DNA of 64,000 bases from Mesorhizobium sp. NZP2298 (lineage in GTDB: Bacteria; Pseudomonadota; Alphaproteobacteria; Rhizobiales; Rhizobiaceae). Where the stretch lies: assembly GCF_013170825.1 (NCBI RefSeq), contig NZ_CP033365.1:2740001-2804000 (forward strand), given 5' to 3'. Shown piece after piece: positions 26,508 to 36,821 of the stretch. Below the pieces are notes generated by a model, which saw nothing but the letters and a program-made list of their open reading frames with translations, searched no databases and was not told where the DNA came from. The translations under genes and the position numbers were made by a program. Position 1 is the stretch's first letter. The number at the start of each line of letters is the position of its first letter.

Positions 26508-27305
26508 ATGAAAGTCTTTATCAGCGCCGACATCGAAGGCACGGCGGGCATCACCAACTGGGACGAGGCGCGCAAGGGCAATCCCGACTATGCCGAGTTC
26601 CGGGAATACATGACCGACGAACTGGTCGCAGCCTGCGAAGGCGCCAAGGCGGCGGGCGCGACCGAAGTCGTCGTCAAGGACGCCCATTCGACGGCGCGCA
26701 ACCTTATCCTGTCCAAGCTTCCAGCCTATGTCCGCATCGTGCGCGGCTGGAGCGGCCATCCTGATGCGATGATGTTCGGCATCGATGACACCTTCGATGC
26801 CGCTCTCTATACCGGCTACCACAACAAGGCCGGCACCGACACGAATCCGCTGGCACACACGTTGACCGGCACCGTGTCCAGGATGCTGATCAACGGGGAG
26901 GTGGCATCCGAATATACGTTGAACGCGCACTGCGCCGCCCGTTACGGCGTGCCTTCGGTCTTTCTGTCTGGCGATGCCGGCATGTGCGGCGAGGCGAAGG
27001 CACTGGTGCCCGGGATATCAACCGTCGCAACCAGCGAAGGCTTCGGACCGGCGACCTCGTCCCTCTCGCCTCAAGGCTCGGTCAAGGCCATACGCGAGAC
27101 CGTGGAGGCCTCGCTTTCGCGCGATCTGTCGAAATGCCTGCCGAAGCTGGCCGACCGGTTCGAGCTCATCGTCGAATACACCACGCCTATCGAGGCCTAC
27201 AGGGGAAGCTGGTACCCGGGCATCGAACATCCCGCCGCGCGCACGCTTCGCTTCGAGGCGGACAATTTCTTCGACATCCAGCGCGCGATACGGTTTGTCG
27301 TATGA
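26508..27305 (+). CDS. M55-family D-aminopeptidase
   Basis: This 265-residue protein matches the Bacillus subtilis M55 D-aminopeptidase family. It starts with the metal motif SADIEG (D8, E10), then has KDAH (H60), GYH (H105) and NGEVASE (E131/E135), which supply the di-zinc site. Family members release N-terminal D-amino acids, especially D-Ala, from short peptides. The protein is cytoplasmic. It is the last gene of the peptide transporter operon, so imported peptides with D residues would be cut here. A 111-bp gap without clear signals separates it from the S12 gene. The rhizobial repeat and terminator follow. Confidence 0.9.
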   Translation: MKVFISADIEGTAGITNWDEARKGNPDYAEFREYMTDELVAACEGAKAAGATEVVVKDAHSTARNLILSKLPAYVRIVRGWSGHPDAMMFGIDDTFDAALYTGYHNKAGTDTNPLAHTLTGTVSRMLINGEVASEYTLNAHCAARYGVPSVFLSGDAGMCGEAKALVPGISTVATSEGFGPATSSLSPQGSVKAIRETVEASLSRDLSKCLPKLADRFELIVEYTTPIEAYRGSWYPGIEHPAARTLRFEADNFFDIQRAIRFVV

Positions 27306-27311
27306 GTTGGA

Positions 27312-27410
27312 GCAATTCCAGGAAAAGTGTGAGCGGTTTTCCGTCCGGAATTGCCTCAAAAACAAAGAGATAGAGCGTTTCGCCGTTTCCGTGAAACGGC
27401 GAAACGCTCT
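27312..27410. repeat. Rhizobial-type mosaic intergenic palindrome
   Basis: The first arm is a nested dyad (GCAATTCC 27312-27319 with GGAATTGC 27347-27354, and inside it GGAAAA with TTTTCC). A longer perfect hairpin (27372-27410) follows. I recognise this two-part arrangement, a GCAATTCC/GGAAAA dyad joined to AGAGCGTTTCGCC, as a dispersed intergenic repeat common in Mesorhizobium-like genomes; this is from memory and not checked. It contains no gene. Confidence 0.6.
27372..27410. terminator. Strong bidirectional stem-loop between convergent genes
   Basis: A perfect 17-bp inverted repeat (AGAGCGTTTCGCCGTTT with its complement) has a 5-nt loop CCGTG. It lies between the rightward M55 gene and the leftward PLP-enzyme gene. 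It probably ends both transcripts and is the second part of the dispersed repeat. Confidence 0.75.
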
Positions 27411-27539
27411 AGCCCGCCAGTGTGATCGACTTGTTTCCGGCGCGGCCCGTTCGATCGTCGACGGGCTGTTGCGACATGTCGTCGGAGTAGAGTGAAGTTG
27501 TTTCGACGGCTCGATGATCGCGGTGTCGCTGGCTTCCGA

Positions 27540-28799
27540 TCAGAAATAGGTCTTGAGCGCGCCGACGATCTCATAGGCATCATCGACCAGCAAAAGAATC
27601 TGCCATTTGTCGAAGGTTGTGCAGGGATGCGACACGCCCAGTCCGATGCGATCGCCGACTTTTACCGAAACCGTCGCCGGAACGCGCATATAGGCGTGCT
27701 GGTCGTTGCTTGCGAAGATCTCGCAGCCCGCCAGTATTTCGGGCGAACCACCCTCGCGCGAAATGAGCAGAGGCACCGGCAGTCCGGCGTCGGTTCCGAA
27801 ATCCCGCTTGCCGGCGGTCAGGATGGCCAGCCCCGGTTCAGGGCAGGACTGGACATGGGTCCACACTTCCAGCGCGTTGACCAGGCCTTCGTTCTCGCCG
27901 GTCGCGGCGAGGATGCGCTTCTGCTCGGCCTGGTAGATGCCGCTGTCATGGCTGACATAGCAGCCGCTGCGCGTCATCACCTGCGCGCCGCTGCCGGAGA
28001 GGCGATCGAGCACGATGTCGTAGAACGACGAACCGCCGGCCGTCACGATCGGTGGCGCGCGCTCAAACAGGTTTTCGCCGGCACATGCTTCGTAGAGTGC
28101 GCCGATCTCGTCGACGAAATCCGCGACTGCCTGTGCCGGGCCACCGTCCTTCGGCTTGATCAGTCCCTCGAAAGCCTCGACGCCGCAGAGCCGCAGTTGC
28201 GGCGCCGCATGCGCGGCGCGCGCGACCTCGAGCGCCGTGTCGTTGTTGCGGCAACCGGTGCGGCCGCCCGGATAGCCGCGCTCGACCAGCACCTGGATCG
28301 GCCGAGAGGCCGGTCCGGCGCGTCCAACCGCCTCGCTCGCCAGGCGCACGGCATCGAGGCTGTCGATCAGCATGTAGAAGTCGAGGGCGGGCGAAGCGTT
28401 CAGCTCGGCGACCAGAGCGTCCAGTTCCAGCCGTCCGACAAGCTGGTTGGCGAGCACGATGCGATCGATGCCGAACCGACGGCAAACCTTCATCTGGTGC
28501 AGCGTGGCGACGGTCACGCCCCAGGCGCCGTCGCGCAATTGCCTCTGCATGATCTGAGGGCACATCGTCGTCTTGACATGCGGCGCGATGACCGCGTTGC
28601 GCTTCGCGAGAAAACGCTGCATCCAACGCGAATTGTGGTCGAGCGCGGCTTCCCTGATGACCGCTGCCGGCAGTGGAACATCACCGCGCAGGAGGTTCCA
28701 GCCCATCGAACCGACATCATGAAGACGGACCGCGGCGCCAGGCGGAATGGCCTTGGTGGTTTCGTCCAGCACCAGATCGTCGAGCGGGTGAAGATGCAT
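27540..28799 (-). CDS. D-threonine aldolase / D-serine dehydratase-like PLP enzyme
   Basis: This 419-residue fold-type III PLP enzyme (alanine racemase N-terminal fold) has the PLP lysine K76 in APHVKTT and a C-terminal metal site with H391 and C393 in SHPC. Those are the two zinc ligands known in eukaryotic-type D-serine dehydratase and D-threonine aldolase. It would split or deaminate a beta-hydroxy D-amino acid. It is transcribed leftward, divergent from the MlrC-type gene, and its promoter region shares the GATTTTTCT-N5-GAAAG motif. Confidence 0.87.
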   Translation of the reverse strand: MHLHPLDDLVLDETTKAIPPGAAVRLHDVGSMGWNLLRGDVPLPAAVIREAALDHNSRWMQRFLAKRNAVIAPHVKTTMCPQIMQRQLRDGAWGVTVATLHQMKVCRRFGIDRIVLANQLVGRLELDALVAELNASPALDFYMLIDSLDAVRLASEAVGRAGPASRPIQVLVERGYPGGRTGCRNNDTALEVARAAHAAPQLRLCGVEAFEGLIKPKDGGPAQAVADFVDEIGALYEACAGENLFERAPPIVTAGGSSFYDIVLDRLSGSGAQVMTRSGCYVSHDSGIYQAEQKRILAATGENEGLVNALEVWTHVQSCPEPGLAILTAGKRDFGTDAGLPVPLLISREGGSPEILAGCEIFASNDQHAYMRVPATVSVKVGDRIGLGVSHPCTTFDKWQILLLVDDAYEIVGALKTYF

Positions 28800-28888
28800 G
28801 TGAATTTCCGATTCTGTGCCACCCGCCGGAGACCGCGTGAATGCGGCTTGGCGCAGCTCTTACATGGTCCAGGTGCTTGCGGAAATTA

Positions 28889-28894
28889 TATAAT
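28889..28894 (+). promoter_or_regulatory. Possible sigma-70 -10 box TATAAT before the MlrC-type gene
   Basis: A perfect TATAAT in an AT-rich stretch lies 57 nt before the MlrC-type ATG; the -35 region is poor. The operator-like motif at 28913-28931 would lie at about the start site, a position suited to repression. Confidence 0.4.
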
Positions 28895-28912
28895 AGTTTG
28901 ATGATGAGAAAA

Positions 28913-28931
28913 GATTTTTCTTAAACGAAAG
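28913..28931 (+). promoter_or_regulatory. XRE-cupin operator candidate, MlrC/PLP-enzyme promoter
   Basis: This 19-bp site, GATTTTTCT-TAAAC-GAAAG, is identical at 16 of 19 positions to the site at 35978-35996 before the second peptide transporter. It lies in the divergent gap between the PLP-enzyme and MlrC-type genes. Confidence 0.55.
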
Positions 28932-28950
28932 ACGAGTTGAGGGCGAAAGA

Positions 28951-30416
28951 ATGCGCATTTTCATAGCGGGCATGGACACCGAGACCAACACCTTCGCGCC
29001 CATCCCGACCGGCTACCACAGTTTCGAGGAAATGGGCATCGCGCGGGGCGACGCCACCTCGAAGGCATTGAACGAGCCGTCCTGCCAGCTGTTCGTGTGG
29101 CGTCAGCGCGGCGAAGCCGACGGCCACGAGATCGTGGAAAGCCTGTGCGTTTGCGCCGAGCCCGGAGGTATAACCATCCGCAATGTCTACGAGCAGTTCC
29201 GCGACGAGATCCTCGACGAGCTCAAGGCGGCCATGCCGGTGGACTGCGTGCTTCTGGCGCTGCATGGCGCTTTCGTCGCGGAAGGCTATGACGATACCGA
29301 GGGTGACCTTCTCGCGCATGTCAGAGCTATCGTCGGCCCCGACATCCCGATCGGGGCAGAGCTCGATCTGCACTGCCACACAACCCAGAAGATGGTCGAT
29401 AGCGCCACCGCTATCGTCGCCTACAAGGAATATCCGCACACCGACATCATGGACCGTGCCGGCGAGCTCTACCGCATTATCGTCGACACGGTGGAGGGCA
29501 AGGTCAGGCCGGTGATGGCGCTTTACGACTGCCGCATGATCAGCACCTTCCGGGTGCAGGAGCAGCCGATGCGCGGCTTCGTTGACGGCATGACTGCCGC
29601 CGAAGCCGAGCCAGGCATATTGTCAGTGTCGCTTGGACATGGCTTTCCGCATGGTGATGTCGAGGATGTCGGAGCCCGCATGCTGGTCGTCACCGACAAT
29701 GACAAGTCGCTTGCCGAGCGGACCGCCGAAAGGTTCGGCAAGCAGCTTTTCGCATTGCGCAACGACCTGATCCCGAAATTCCTGGGCATCGACGAGGCGC
29801 TCGACATCGCGCTCGCCGAGCCGCATGGGCCGGTCGTCATCGCGGATGTTTCGGACAATGCCGGCGGCGGCGCACCGGGGGACTCCACCTACATCCTGCG
29901 CCGGCTGATCGAGCGCGGCATCGGGAACGTGGCCAGCGCCATGTACTGGGACCCGATCGCCTATCGCTTCTGCGTCGAGGCAGGGATCGGCGGTACCATA
30001 AACCTGCGGGTCGGCGGCAAGTGCGGCGTGTTCTCGGGTATGCCTGTCGACCTGCGCGTTACAGTAAAAGGCCTCGGCCGCGAGCTGACGCAGCTGTTCG
30101 GCACCATGCCGTGGCCGCTCGGGGATGCGGCGTGGGTCACCACCGACGGCGGCATTGACCTGATCATCAACACGGTACGCACGCAGGTCTTCCATCCCGA
30201 CTGCATGACCGCGCTCGGTCTCAATCCAAGCGAGCGACGCATCGTCATCGTCAAATCCAACTACCATTTCCAGGCTGGTTTCGCGCCGATCGCCAAGCGC
30301 ATCCTGTTCTGCGCCCCGCCCGGTGCGACGCAGCCCAACTTCGCCGCGATACCCTACACAAAGCTCAAGACGCCCTATTGGCCGAGAGTGGAAGACCCAT
30401 TCGCGGCCGACGCGGC

Positions 30417-30420
<4 letters not shown>
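28951..30420 (+). CDS. M81-family metallopeptidase, MlrC-like
   Basis: This 489-residue protein is of the MlrC family (microcystin LR degradation protein C and relatives). It has the opening segment GMDTETNTFAP, the metal motif GAELDLHCHTT, and a C-terminal domain with KSNYHFQAGF. MlrC is a zinc hydrolase that cuts linearised peptides containing unusual and D-amino acids. Many rhizobial copies lie beside peptide or opine transporters, as here. It is cytoplasmic, with no signal peptide. Its stop overlaps that of the convergent ATPase gene by 4 bp (TTAA), so no terminator separates them. Confidence 0.9.
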
Positions 30421-31423
<1,003 letters not shown>

Positions 31424-31427
<4 letters not shown>

Positions 31428-32419
31428 GCGGCTTGCGTCTCCTCGATACGGCGCCAGCAGGCGGCGCGGCGGTCCGGCTCCATGGCAGCCAGCGGCGGCA
31501 CCGAGACGCAACGATCATCCGCCTCGCGGCAGCGCGCTCGAAAGAGGCAGCCGGCAGGCGGATCAAGCAGGTCGGGCAAGGTACCGGGAATCTGTTCCAG
31601 CGGCTGCTTGGGTGGTGCCAGCCCCGGCAGACAGCGTATCAAGGCGCGCGTGTAGGGATGGGCTGGCGCCGCCAGCACCGACGCGGTCCTTCCGGCTTCC
31701 GCGACCCGTCCCGCGTAAAGCACGTAGAGCCGGTCGCAAAGCTGCGACACCACGGCCATGTCATGCGATATGAAAACGACGGCCGTTCCCGTGCTCATCG
31801 CCTTGTGTTTGATGAGGCCCAGGATCAGCGCCTGCACCGTCACATCGAGTGCCGTCGTCGGCTCGTCGGCGATGATGAGCTTGGGTTCGCAGGAGAAGGC
31901 CATGGCAATCAGCACGCGCTGCCGCATGCCTCCGGAAAGCTCGAACGGGTAGGCCTGCATGATCCGCTCCGGCTCGCTGATCAGCATGTCGCGCAGCAGG
32001 CCAGAGGCCTTGCTCGTCGCTGCCGCGTTGTCGAGACGCTGGTGACGGCGGATGACCTCGACGATCTGCTCGCCGATCCGTCGGGTCGGGTTGAGGGCGT
32101 TCATCGGTTCCTGGAAGATGGTCGACACCAGCCGCCCGCGCACATGCTGGAGTTCGCGCTCGCTGAGCTTCATCGGATCGCTGCCGAACAGGCGGATGCC
32201 GCCGCCGGTAACGTGCGCGCTCCCTTTGGGCAGAAGCCGCGTCGCCGCCATCATGGTCACCGATTTGCCGCACCCGGATTCTCCCACGATGCCGACGATC
32301 TCGCCGGCACGGACATTGAGGCTGACCCCGTTCAGCGCCTTGATCGGCCCGCGATAGGTGCGGAACTCGAGCGAAAGGTCGGTGATTTCGAGCAGGACAT
32401 CGCCGGAGGGTTCGGTCAT
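31424..32419 (-). CDS. Peptide ABC transporter ATPase (OppD/DppD type), second system
   Basis: This 331-residue ATPase has Walker A GESGCGKSVTM, signature LSGGMRQR, Walker B LIIADEPTTALD and the His switch FISHDM. The C-terminal tail carries cysteines (CLFRARC, later CWRR) like the iron-sulfur-type tails of DppD proteins. It overlaps the permease gene upstream by 4 bp and the OppF-type gene by 4 bp. Confidence 0.92.
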
Positions 32420-33300
32420 CGGCCACCCAGCCTCGGATCGAGCATGTCGCGCAATCCGTCACCCAGCAGGTTGAAACCCATCGCGCTGATCAGAATGGCC
32501 AGGCCGGGAAAGGTGACATACCACCACTGGTCGAGGAAATAGTTGCGCCCGCTCGACACCATGGAGCCCCATTCAGACGTCGGCGGCTGGGCGCCGAGGC
32601 CGATGAAGCTCAAGGCCGCGGCCGTCAGGATGGTGCCGCCGAGATCCAGCGTTGCCTGAACGATGATGGGTGACAGGGCGTTGGGCAGTATGTGCCAGCG
32701 CAGCATATAGGCAGGCGAAGCCCCGAAGCTGCGCGATGCCTTCACATAGGTGCGGTTTCGCAGCGACAGCGTCTGCCCACGCGCCAGCCGCACATAGGCG
32801 GGCACCCGCACCACGGCGACGGCCAGCATGGCGTTGAACAGGCTCGGTCCCAACGCGGCGGCCAGCGCCATGGCGAGGATGAGTGCCGGCAGCGCCAGGA
32901 AGACATCCATCAGCCGCATGATCGCGGTATCGACGATGCCGCCGACAACGCCGGACAGGCAGCCGATGATCGAGCCGATAACTGTCGAGATGATGACGAT
33001 GGCAAAGGCGATGCCGCAGGACGCGCGCGCGCCGAACAGGACCCGCGAGAACAGATCACGCCCAACCTCATCGGTGCCGAAGAGGTGCTGCAGGCTGGGC
33101 GCGGCAAGTCTTGCCGAAAGTGAGATCTTGTCGGGCGGGTAGGGCGCCAGCAGGGGCGCGGCCATGATCACAAACAGCACCAGCAGCGCGATCGCCGCGC
33201 CGACCAGAGTGAGGGGGCTTCCCTTCACGCGATACCACAACCGTCCCATGCGAAGCCGCGATGCCGGCCGGGGCGATGTGGCGATGCCATCCGCCGCCAT
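32416..33300 (-). CDS. Peptide ABC transporter permease (OppC/DppC type), second system
   Basis: This 294-residue permease has an N-terminal membrane segment (about residues 28-50), the HLFGTDEVGRDLFSR segment typical of DppC, the EAA loop around YVKASRSFGASP, and AALSFIGLGAQPP. The ATG at 33300 overlaps the OppB stop (TGATG); the 54-codon upstream frame is an OppB shadow. It forms the channel with the OppB-type partner. Confidence 0.92.
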   Translation of the reverse strand: MAADGIATSPRPASRLRMGRLWYRVKGSPLTLVGAAIALLVLFVIMAAPLLAPYPPDKISLSARLAAPSLQHLFGTDEVGRDLFSRVLFGARASCGIAFAIVIISTVIGSIIGCLSGVVGGIVDTAIMRLMDVFLALPALILAMALAAALGPSLFNAMLAVAVVRVPAYVRLARGQTLSLRNRTYVKASRSFGASPAYMLRWHILPNALSPIIVQATLDLGGTILTAAALSFIGLGAQPPTSEWGSMVSSGRNYFLDQWWYVTFPGLAILISAMGFNLLGDGLRDMLDPRLGGR

Positions 33301-34316
33301 CAGCCGAGTTCCCTGATCTGTGGGTCGAGCACCATGTAGGTCAGATCGACCGCGAGATTGATCAGCACGTATCCCAGCGAAGCGACAATGGTGAAGCCCA
33401 TGATCGCGGGAAAATCCAGCGTCTGGATCGATGACACCACATAACTCCCCATGCCAGGCCACGCGAAAATCGTTTCGGTCAGCACCGCGCCGTAGAGCAG
33501 ATCGCCGAAGGCGAGGCCAAGCAGCGTCACCGACGGGATCAGGGCATTGGGCAAGGCGTGCCGCAGGATGACCGCCGACCGCGACAAACCATTCGCACGC
33601 GCGGTGCGCACATAATCCTCCTGCAGGACGTCCAGCATCGAGCCCCGGATCTGGCGCGTGATGATGCCGAGATTGGCGAAGGCGAGGACAAAGGCCGGCA
33701 GGATGAGGTGATAGAGCGACGACCAGAAGGCCTTGAGGTCGCCGGCGACAAGCGAGTCGACCAGGAAGAAGCCGGTGATGCGCGGCGGCGCGGCGATGCC
33801 AAGCGTGATGCGGCCGCTGCCCGGCAGGATCGGTATCTTGACATAGAACAGGAGGATGAGCGCCAGCCCGAACCAGAATACCGGCATTGAAATGCCGGCG
33901 ACCGACACGACGCGCGCTGCCTGGTCTACTGGTCCGTCCTTGTAGATTGCCGAAAGCACGCCGAGCGGCACGCCAATCATGATCGCCATCACCAGCGCGG
34001 CGATGCCGAGCTCAAGCGTGGCGGGCAGGAACAGGGCAATATCGCCGGCCACCGGGCGGCGCGTCCGCAAGGACTGGCCGAGATCGCCCGACAGGAGCTG
34101 CTTGACGTAGATGACAAACTGCTGGGTAACGGGTTTGTCCAGCCCGAGCTCCTGGCGCACATGCGCCAATGTCTGGGCCGAAGCCTTGTCCCCGGCGATC
34201 AGCTGCGCCGGATCGCCGGGGATCAAATGCGAAATCGTGAAGGTGATGATCGCGACACCAGCCACCACGAACACCAGCAAGACGAGGCGCCGAAGGATCG
34301 TTGAAATTAGCGACAT
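33300..34316 (-). CDS. Peptide ABC transporter permease (OppB/DppB type), second system
   Basis: This 338-residue permease has an N-terminal membrane anchor (MSLISTILRRLVLLV), then SHLIPGDPA, the EAA loop around YVRTARANGLSRS, and TETIFAWPGMGSYV. This is a typical DppB/GsiC-like protein with about six membrane segments. It lies 17 nt after the SBP gene, without an intervening hairpin. Confidence 0.92.
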   Translation of the reverse strand: MSLISTILRRLVLLVFVVAGVAIITFTISHLIPGDPAQLIAGDKASAQTLAHVRQELGLDKPVTQQFVIYVKQLLSGDLGQSLRTRRPVAGDIALFLPATLELGIAALVMAIMIGVPLGVLSAIYKDGPVDQAARVVSVAGISMPVFWFGLALILLFYVKIPILPGSGRITLGIAAPPRITGFFLVDSLVAGDLKAFWSSLYHLILPAFVLAFANLGIITRQIRGSMLDVLQEDYVRTARANGLSRSAVILRHALPNALIPSVTLLGLAFGDLLYGAVLTETIFAWPGMGSYVVSSIQTLDFPAIMGFTIVASLGYVLINLAVDLTYMVLDPQIRELG

Positions 34317-34333
34317 ACCTTCGGCGCCGATTT

Positions 34334-35881
34334 CTATTCGGACTTGGACATATCGGCGATGTTGTAGACCTGGATCAGCATCGGATTGTAGACGTACCCC
34401 TTCACCGAGGATCGCATGGCGAAGATGTCGTTCTTCTGGAACAGAAGGACGTATGGTGCATCCTCGTTGGTGATTTTCTGCGCGTCGATATAGAGCTGTT
34501 CACGCTTCTTCTGGTCGACGGTCGCCAGCGCCTGGGTGATCAAATCGGTCACTTTCGGGTTTTCATAGAAGGCCCGGTTGCCGGGAGCCCCCATCTTGGT
34601 CGGGTCGAACCAGATGTTCATGAACATGAACGGATCGGCGAAATCGGGCGTCCAGGCGCCAGTCGCGATGTCGTAGTCGCCCTTGGCGACCAGCTCGCGC
34701 TTGGTCGTGTCGGCGACATTCTTCATATCCATCGTGACGCCGATTTCGGCGAGCGAAGCCTGCAGCGCAAGACCCACCGGCTCCCAGGCGGAGTCAGCCT
34801 GCGAATAGGTGAAGCTGATGTGCAGATTGGAAACACCGGCGTCGGCTAGCAGCTGCTTGGCCTTCTCCAGATCGTAGGTGTACTGCATGCCCTGCGGGTC
34901 ATGGCCCCACATGCCGTCCGGAACAGCCCCGCGCATCTGTTCGGCCTGGCCCTGCATGACGCCATCGACCAGCCCCTTGTAGTCGGCTGCATAGGAGATG
35001 GCCTGACGGACCTTCGGATTGTCGAACGGCGCTTTCTTGTTGTTCAGATACAGATAGACGACATAGAGGCTGGGATTGCTCTCGATGACCACCCCCGCGC
35101 TCGATTTCATGGCCTCGGCCTGGTCGACCGGAACCTGGTCGATCAGGTCGGCGTCTCCGTTCTCCAGTTGCAAGCGACGCGATGACATCTCGCGTACGAT
35201 CTTGAAGATGACCTGCTTGAAAGCCGGCTTCTTGCCGGCATAGTGGGGATTGGGATCGAGCGTGATCTGCTGGTTGCGCTCCCAGGCCGAGATCTTGAAA
35301 GCGCCGCTGCCGGCGGTGTGCTCGGCGAGCCAGGCTTTCGCGTCGTCGCCGTTGACCGCGTGCTCTTGCGCCTTCGGATTGATGATCGACCCGGCCGAAG
35401 TGGCGAGCGCCGACAGGAACGGTGCGAATGGCGCCGATAGTTCGAACTTCACGGTCTGCGGGTCGACAATGACGACGTCCTTGACGGTCGGGAACATGTC
35501 GCCCGGGCCAGCCGCCAGCTTTTTTACGCGGTCGAATGAATATTTGACCGCGGCGGCATCGACCGGCGAACCATCGTCGAACATGTGTCCCGACGCCAGC
35601 TTGAATGTCCAGCTGAGGTTGTCGGGGGCCGTGGTCCAGCTCTCGGCAAGCTCGGGAATGACCTCGGTCTTGGCGCCGTCGTATTTCACCAGACGCTCGT
35701 AGGCCGGAAAGATCAGCGTATAGCCGTTGTTGGAAACCTCGACGCCGGGGTCGGCCGTGGGCGGATCCTCGGCCTTGTCGATAACCAGGACATCCTTGTC
35801 GGTGGCCCAGCTCGGTCCCGCAAAGGTCAAGGCTGTCAAAGCGGCAAATGCCGCAAAAGTCGGCAGGCGACGTAACAACAT
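34334..35881 (-). CDS. Peptide ABC transporter substrate-binding protein (SBP_bac_5), second system
   Basis: This 515-residue periplasmic binding protein has a signal peptide (MLLRRLPTFAAF..., cleavage near SWAT, residue 27). Its SBP_bac_5 core includes ELAESWTTAPDNLSWTFKL, VKYSFDRVK and GSGAFKISAWERN. It is the first gene of the second peptide transporter, with GAGGGGAG before the ATG. Its promoter region holds two GATTTTTCT repeats exactly 20 bp apart, directly downstream of the XRE-cupin gene that lies upstream in the same direction. Confidence 0.92.
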   Translation of the reverse strand: MLLRRLPTFAAFAALTALTFAGPSWATDKDVLVIDKAEDPPTADPGVEVSNNGYTLIFPAYERLVKYDGAKTEVIPELAESWTTAPDNLSWTFKLASGHMFDDGSPVDAAAVKYSFDRVKKLAAGPGDMFPTVKDVVIVDPQTVKFELSAPFAPFLSALATSAGSIINPKAQEHAVNGDDAKAWLAEHTAGSGAFKISAWERNQQITLDPNPHYAGKKPAFKQVIFKIVREMSSRRLQLENGDADLIDQVPVDQAEAMKSSAGVVIESNPSLYVVYLYLNNKKAPFDNPKVRQAISYAADYKGLVDGVMQGQAEQMRGAVPDGMWGHDPQGMQYTYDLEKAKQLLADAGVSNLHISFTYSQADSAWEPVGLALQASLAEIGVTMDMKNVADTTKRELVAKGDYDIATGAWTPDFADPFMFMNIWFDPTKMGAPGNRAFYENPKVTDLITQALATVDQKKREQLYIDAQKITNEDAPYVLLFQKNDIFAMRSSVKGYVYNPMLIQVYNIADMSKSE

Positions 35882-35977
35882 GATGCGCTCCCCTCGAGCT
35901 TGTGTTTTGCATCTCTCACGGGATCACCGAGGGATGCCTTTCGCACACGCTAACACCCGCATTTCGGATGGCAAGCC

Positions 35978-36009
35978 GATTTTTCTGATAGGAAAGCGAT
36001 TTTTCTAAT
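35978..36009 (-). promoter_or_regulatory. Tandem XRE-cupin operator candidate before the second peptide transporter
   Basis: Two copies of CGATTTTTCT(G/A)AT begin at 35977 and 35997, exactly two helical turns apart. The first is a full site, GATTTTTCT-GATAG-GAAAG (35978-35996). Similar sites lie at 28913-28931 and 36746-36764. The second repeat reaches into the stop codon of the XRE-cupin gene. The position about 100 bp before the SBP start suits promoter control. Confidence 0.6.
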
Positions 36010-36677
36010 TAGCCAAGTGTCATTTCAGCTTCGACAGTCTCGCGCTCGTCATGAGGGCGCACGCTCTTGGCGCCGCTGATGAGGGTCTGCTCCGACTGGC
36101 CGGATGCCGACGTGCACACGCACAGGATCCGGGCCGGCGTGTCGCCGACGCTGACATAGGCGTGCCCCATTGTGCTTTCGAAGTAGACCGACTCTCCCGT
36201 TTTCAGCCTCAGCGTTTCGTACACGTCGGTGTGCAGCTCGACTTCGCCTTCGAGAACATAGGTGAACTCCTGGCCGGGATGACGGATGAGCTCGCCGAAC
36301 GTTTCGATGCTTTGCTGGGTGATTGCCCCCAGCATGGGAATCATTTCCTTGCGCGACAGCTCGGTGCATAGAAAGCGATAGACGTAGTTGGGGGTCTCGA
36401 CGATCCGCCCGTCCTCAAGCCGGCTGACGGCACGCGCGCCGTGCGCAATGGGAGAGACGCTGGCCTTTCTCACGCCGAAGAGCTCGGTTATGTCGACCTT
36501 GAGCCCTTGGGCAAGCTGCAGCAGCTTGTCATAGGTCAGCGACATCTGGTTGTTCTCGACCTTCGACAGGGTGGAGATGGCGAGCCCCGACATCTGGGCG
36601 ACCTGCGTCAGTGTCCAGCCCCGCTCCCGGCGCAGCAGTTTGAGGCATTCTCCCAGACTTGGCTTCGAATCGCTCAT
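36009..36677 (-). CDS. XRE-family regulator with cupin domain
   Basis: This 222-residue protein has an N-terminal Cro/CI-type helix-turn-helix (about 8-65; TLTQVAQMSGLAISTLSKVEN) and a C-terminal cupin barrel (about 125-195; HPGQEFTYVLEGEVEL). The layout is that of PuuR-like and amino-acid/polyamine-sensing regulators. It lies between the second peptide transporter operon and the divergent FAD-oxidase/PLP-enzyme operon, and recurring motifs lie at both sides. It is the likely shared regulator, sensing an amino acid or intermediate in the cupin pocket. Confidence 0.9.
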   Translation of the reverse strand: MSDSKPSLGECLKLLRRERGWTLTQVAQMSGLAISTLSKVENNQMSLTYDKLLQLAQGLKVDITELFGVRKASVSPIAHGARAVSRLEDGRIVETPNYVYRFLCTELSRKEMIPMLGAITQQSIETFGELIRHPGQEFTYVLEGEVELHTDVYETLRLKTGESVYFESTMGHAYVSVGDTPARILCVCTSASGQSEQTLISGAKSVRPHDERETVEAEMTLG

Positions 36678-36745
36678 GGCGGACCCTTCTTACATTGGCC
36701 GCAGTCTAGGGTTGAGACCGAACAAAGTCGACTCGCAAGCGACGC

Positions 36746-36764
36746 CGCCTTTATCATAGGAAAG
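36746..36764. promoter_or_regulatory. XRE-cupin operator candidate, XRE/FAD-oxidase divergent promoter
   Basis: The sequence TTTATCATAGGAAAG shares 13 of 15 positions with the right part of the 35978 site. It lies in the 144-bp gap between the XRE-cupin gene and the divergent FAD oxidoreductase gene, so it could give autoregulation and control of the oxidase operon. Confidence 0.5.
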
Positions 36765-36821
36765 ATGTTTGACCGATCGGAAATATTCTGCTTGGCTGCC
36801 GGCGCTTGCGCGAGGGAGGCT

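Noticed and set aside
36441..36821. A 127-codon N-terminal extension of the FAD oxidase at 36822
   Set aside because: It would run antisense through the XRE-cupin gene; GGGAGG before the ATG at 36822 and the FAD loop directly after it fix the start.
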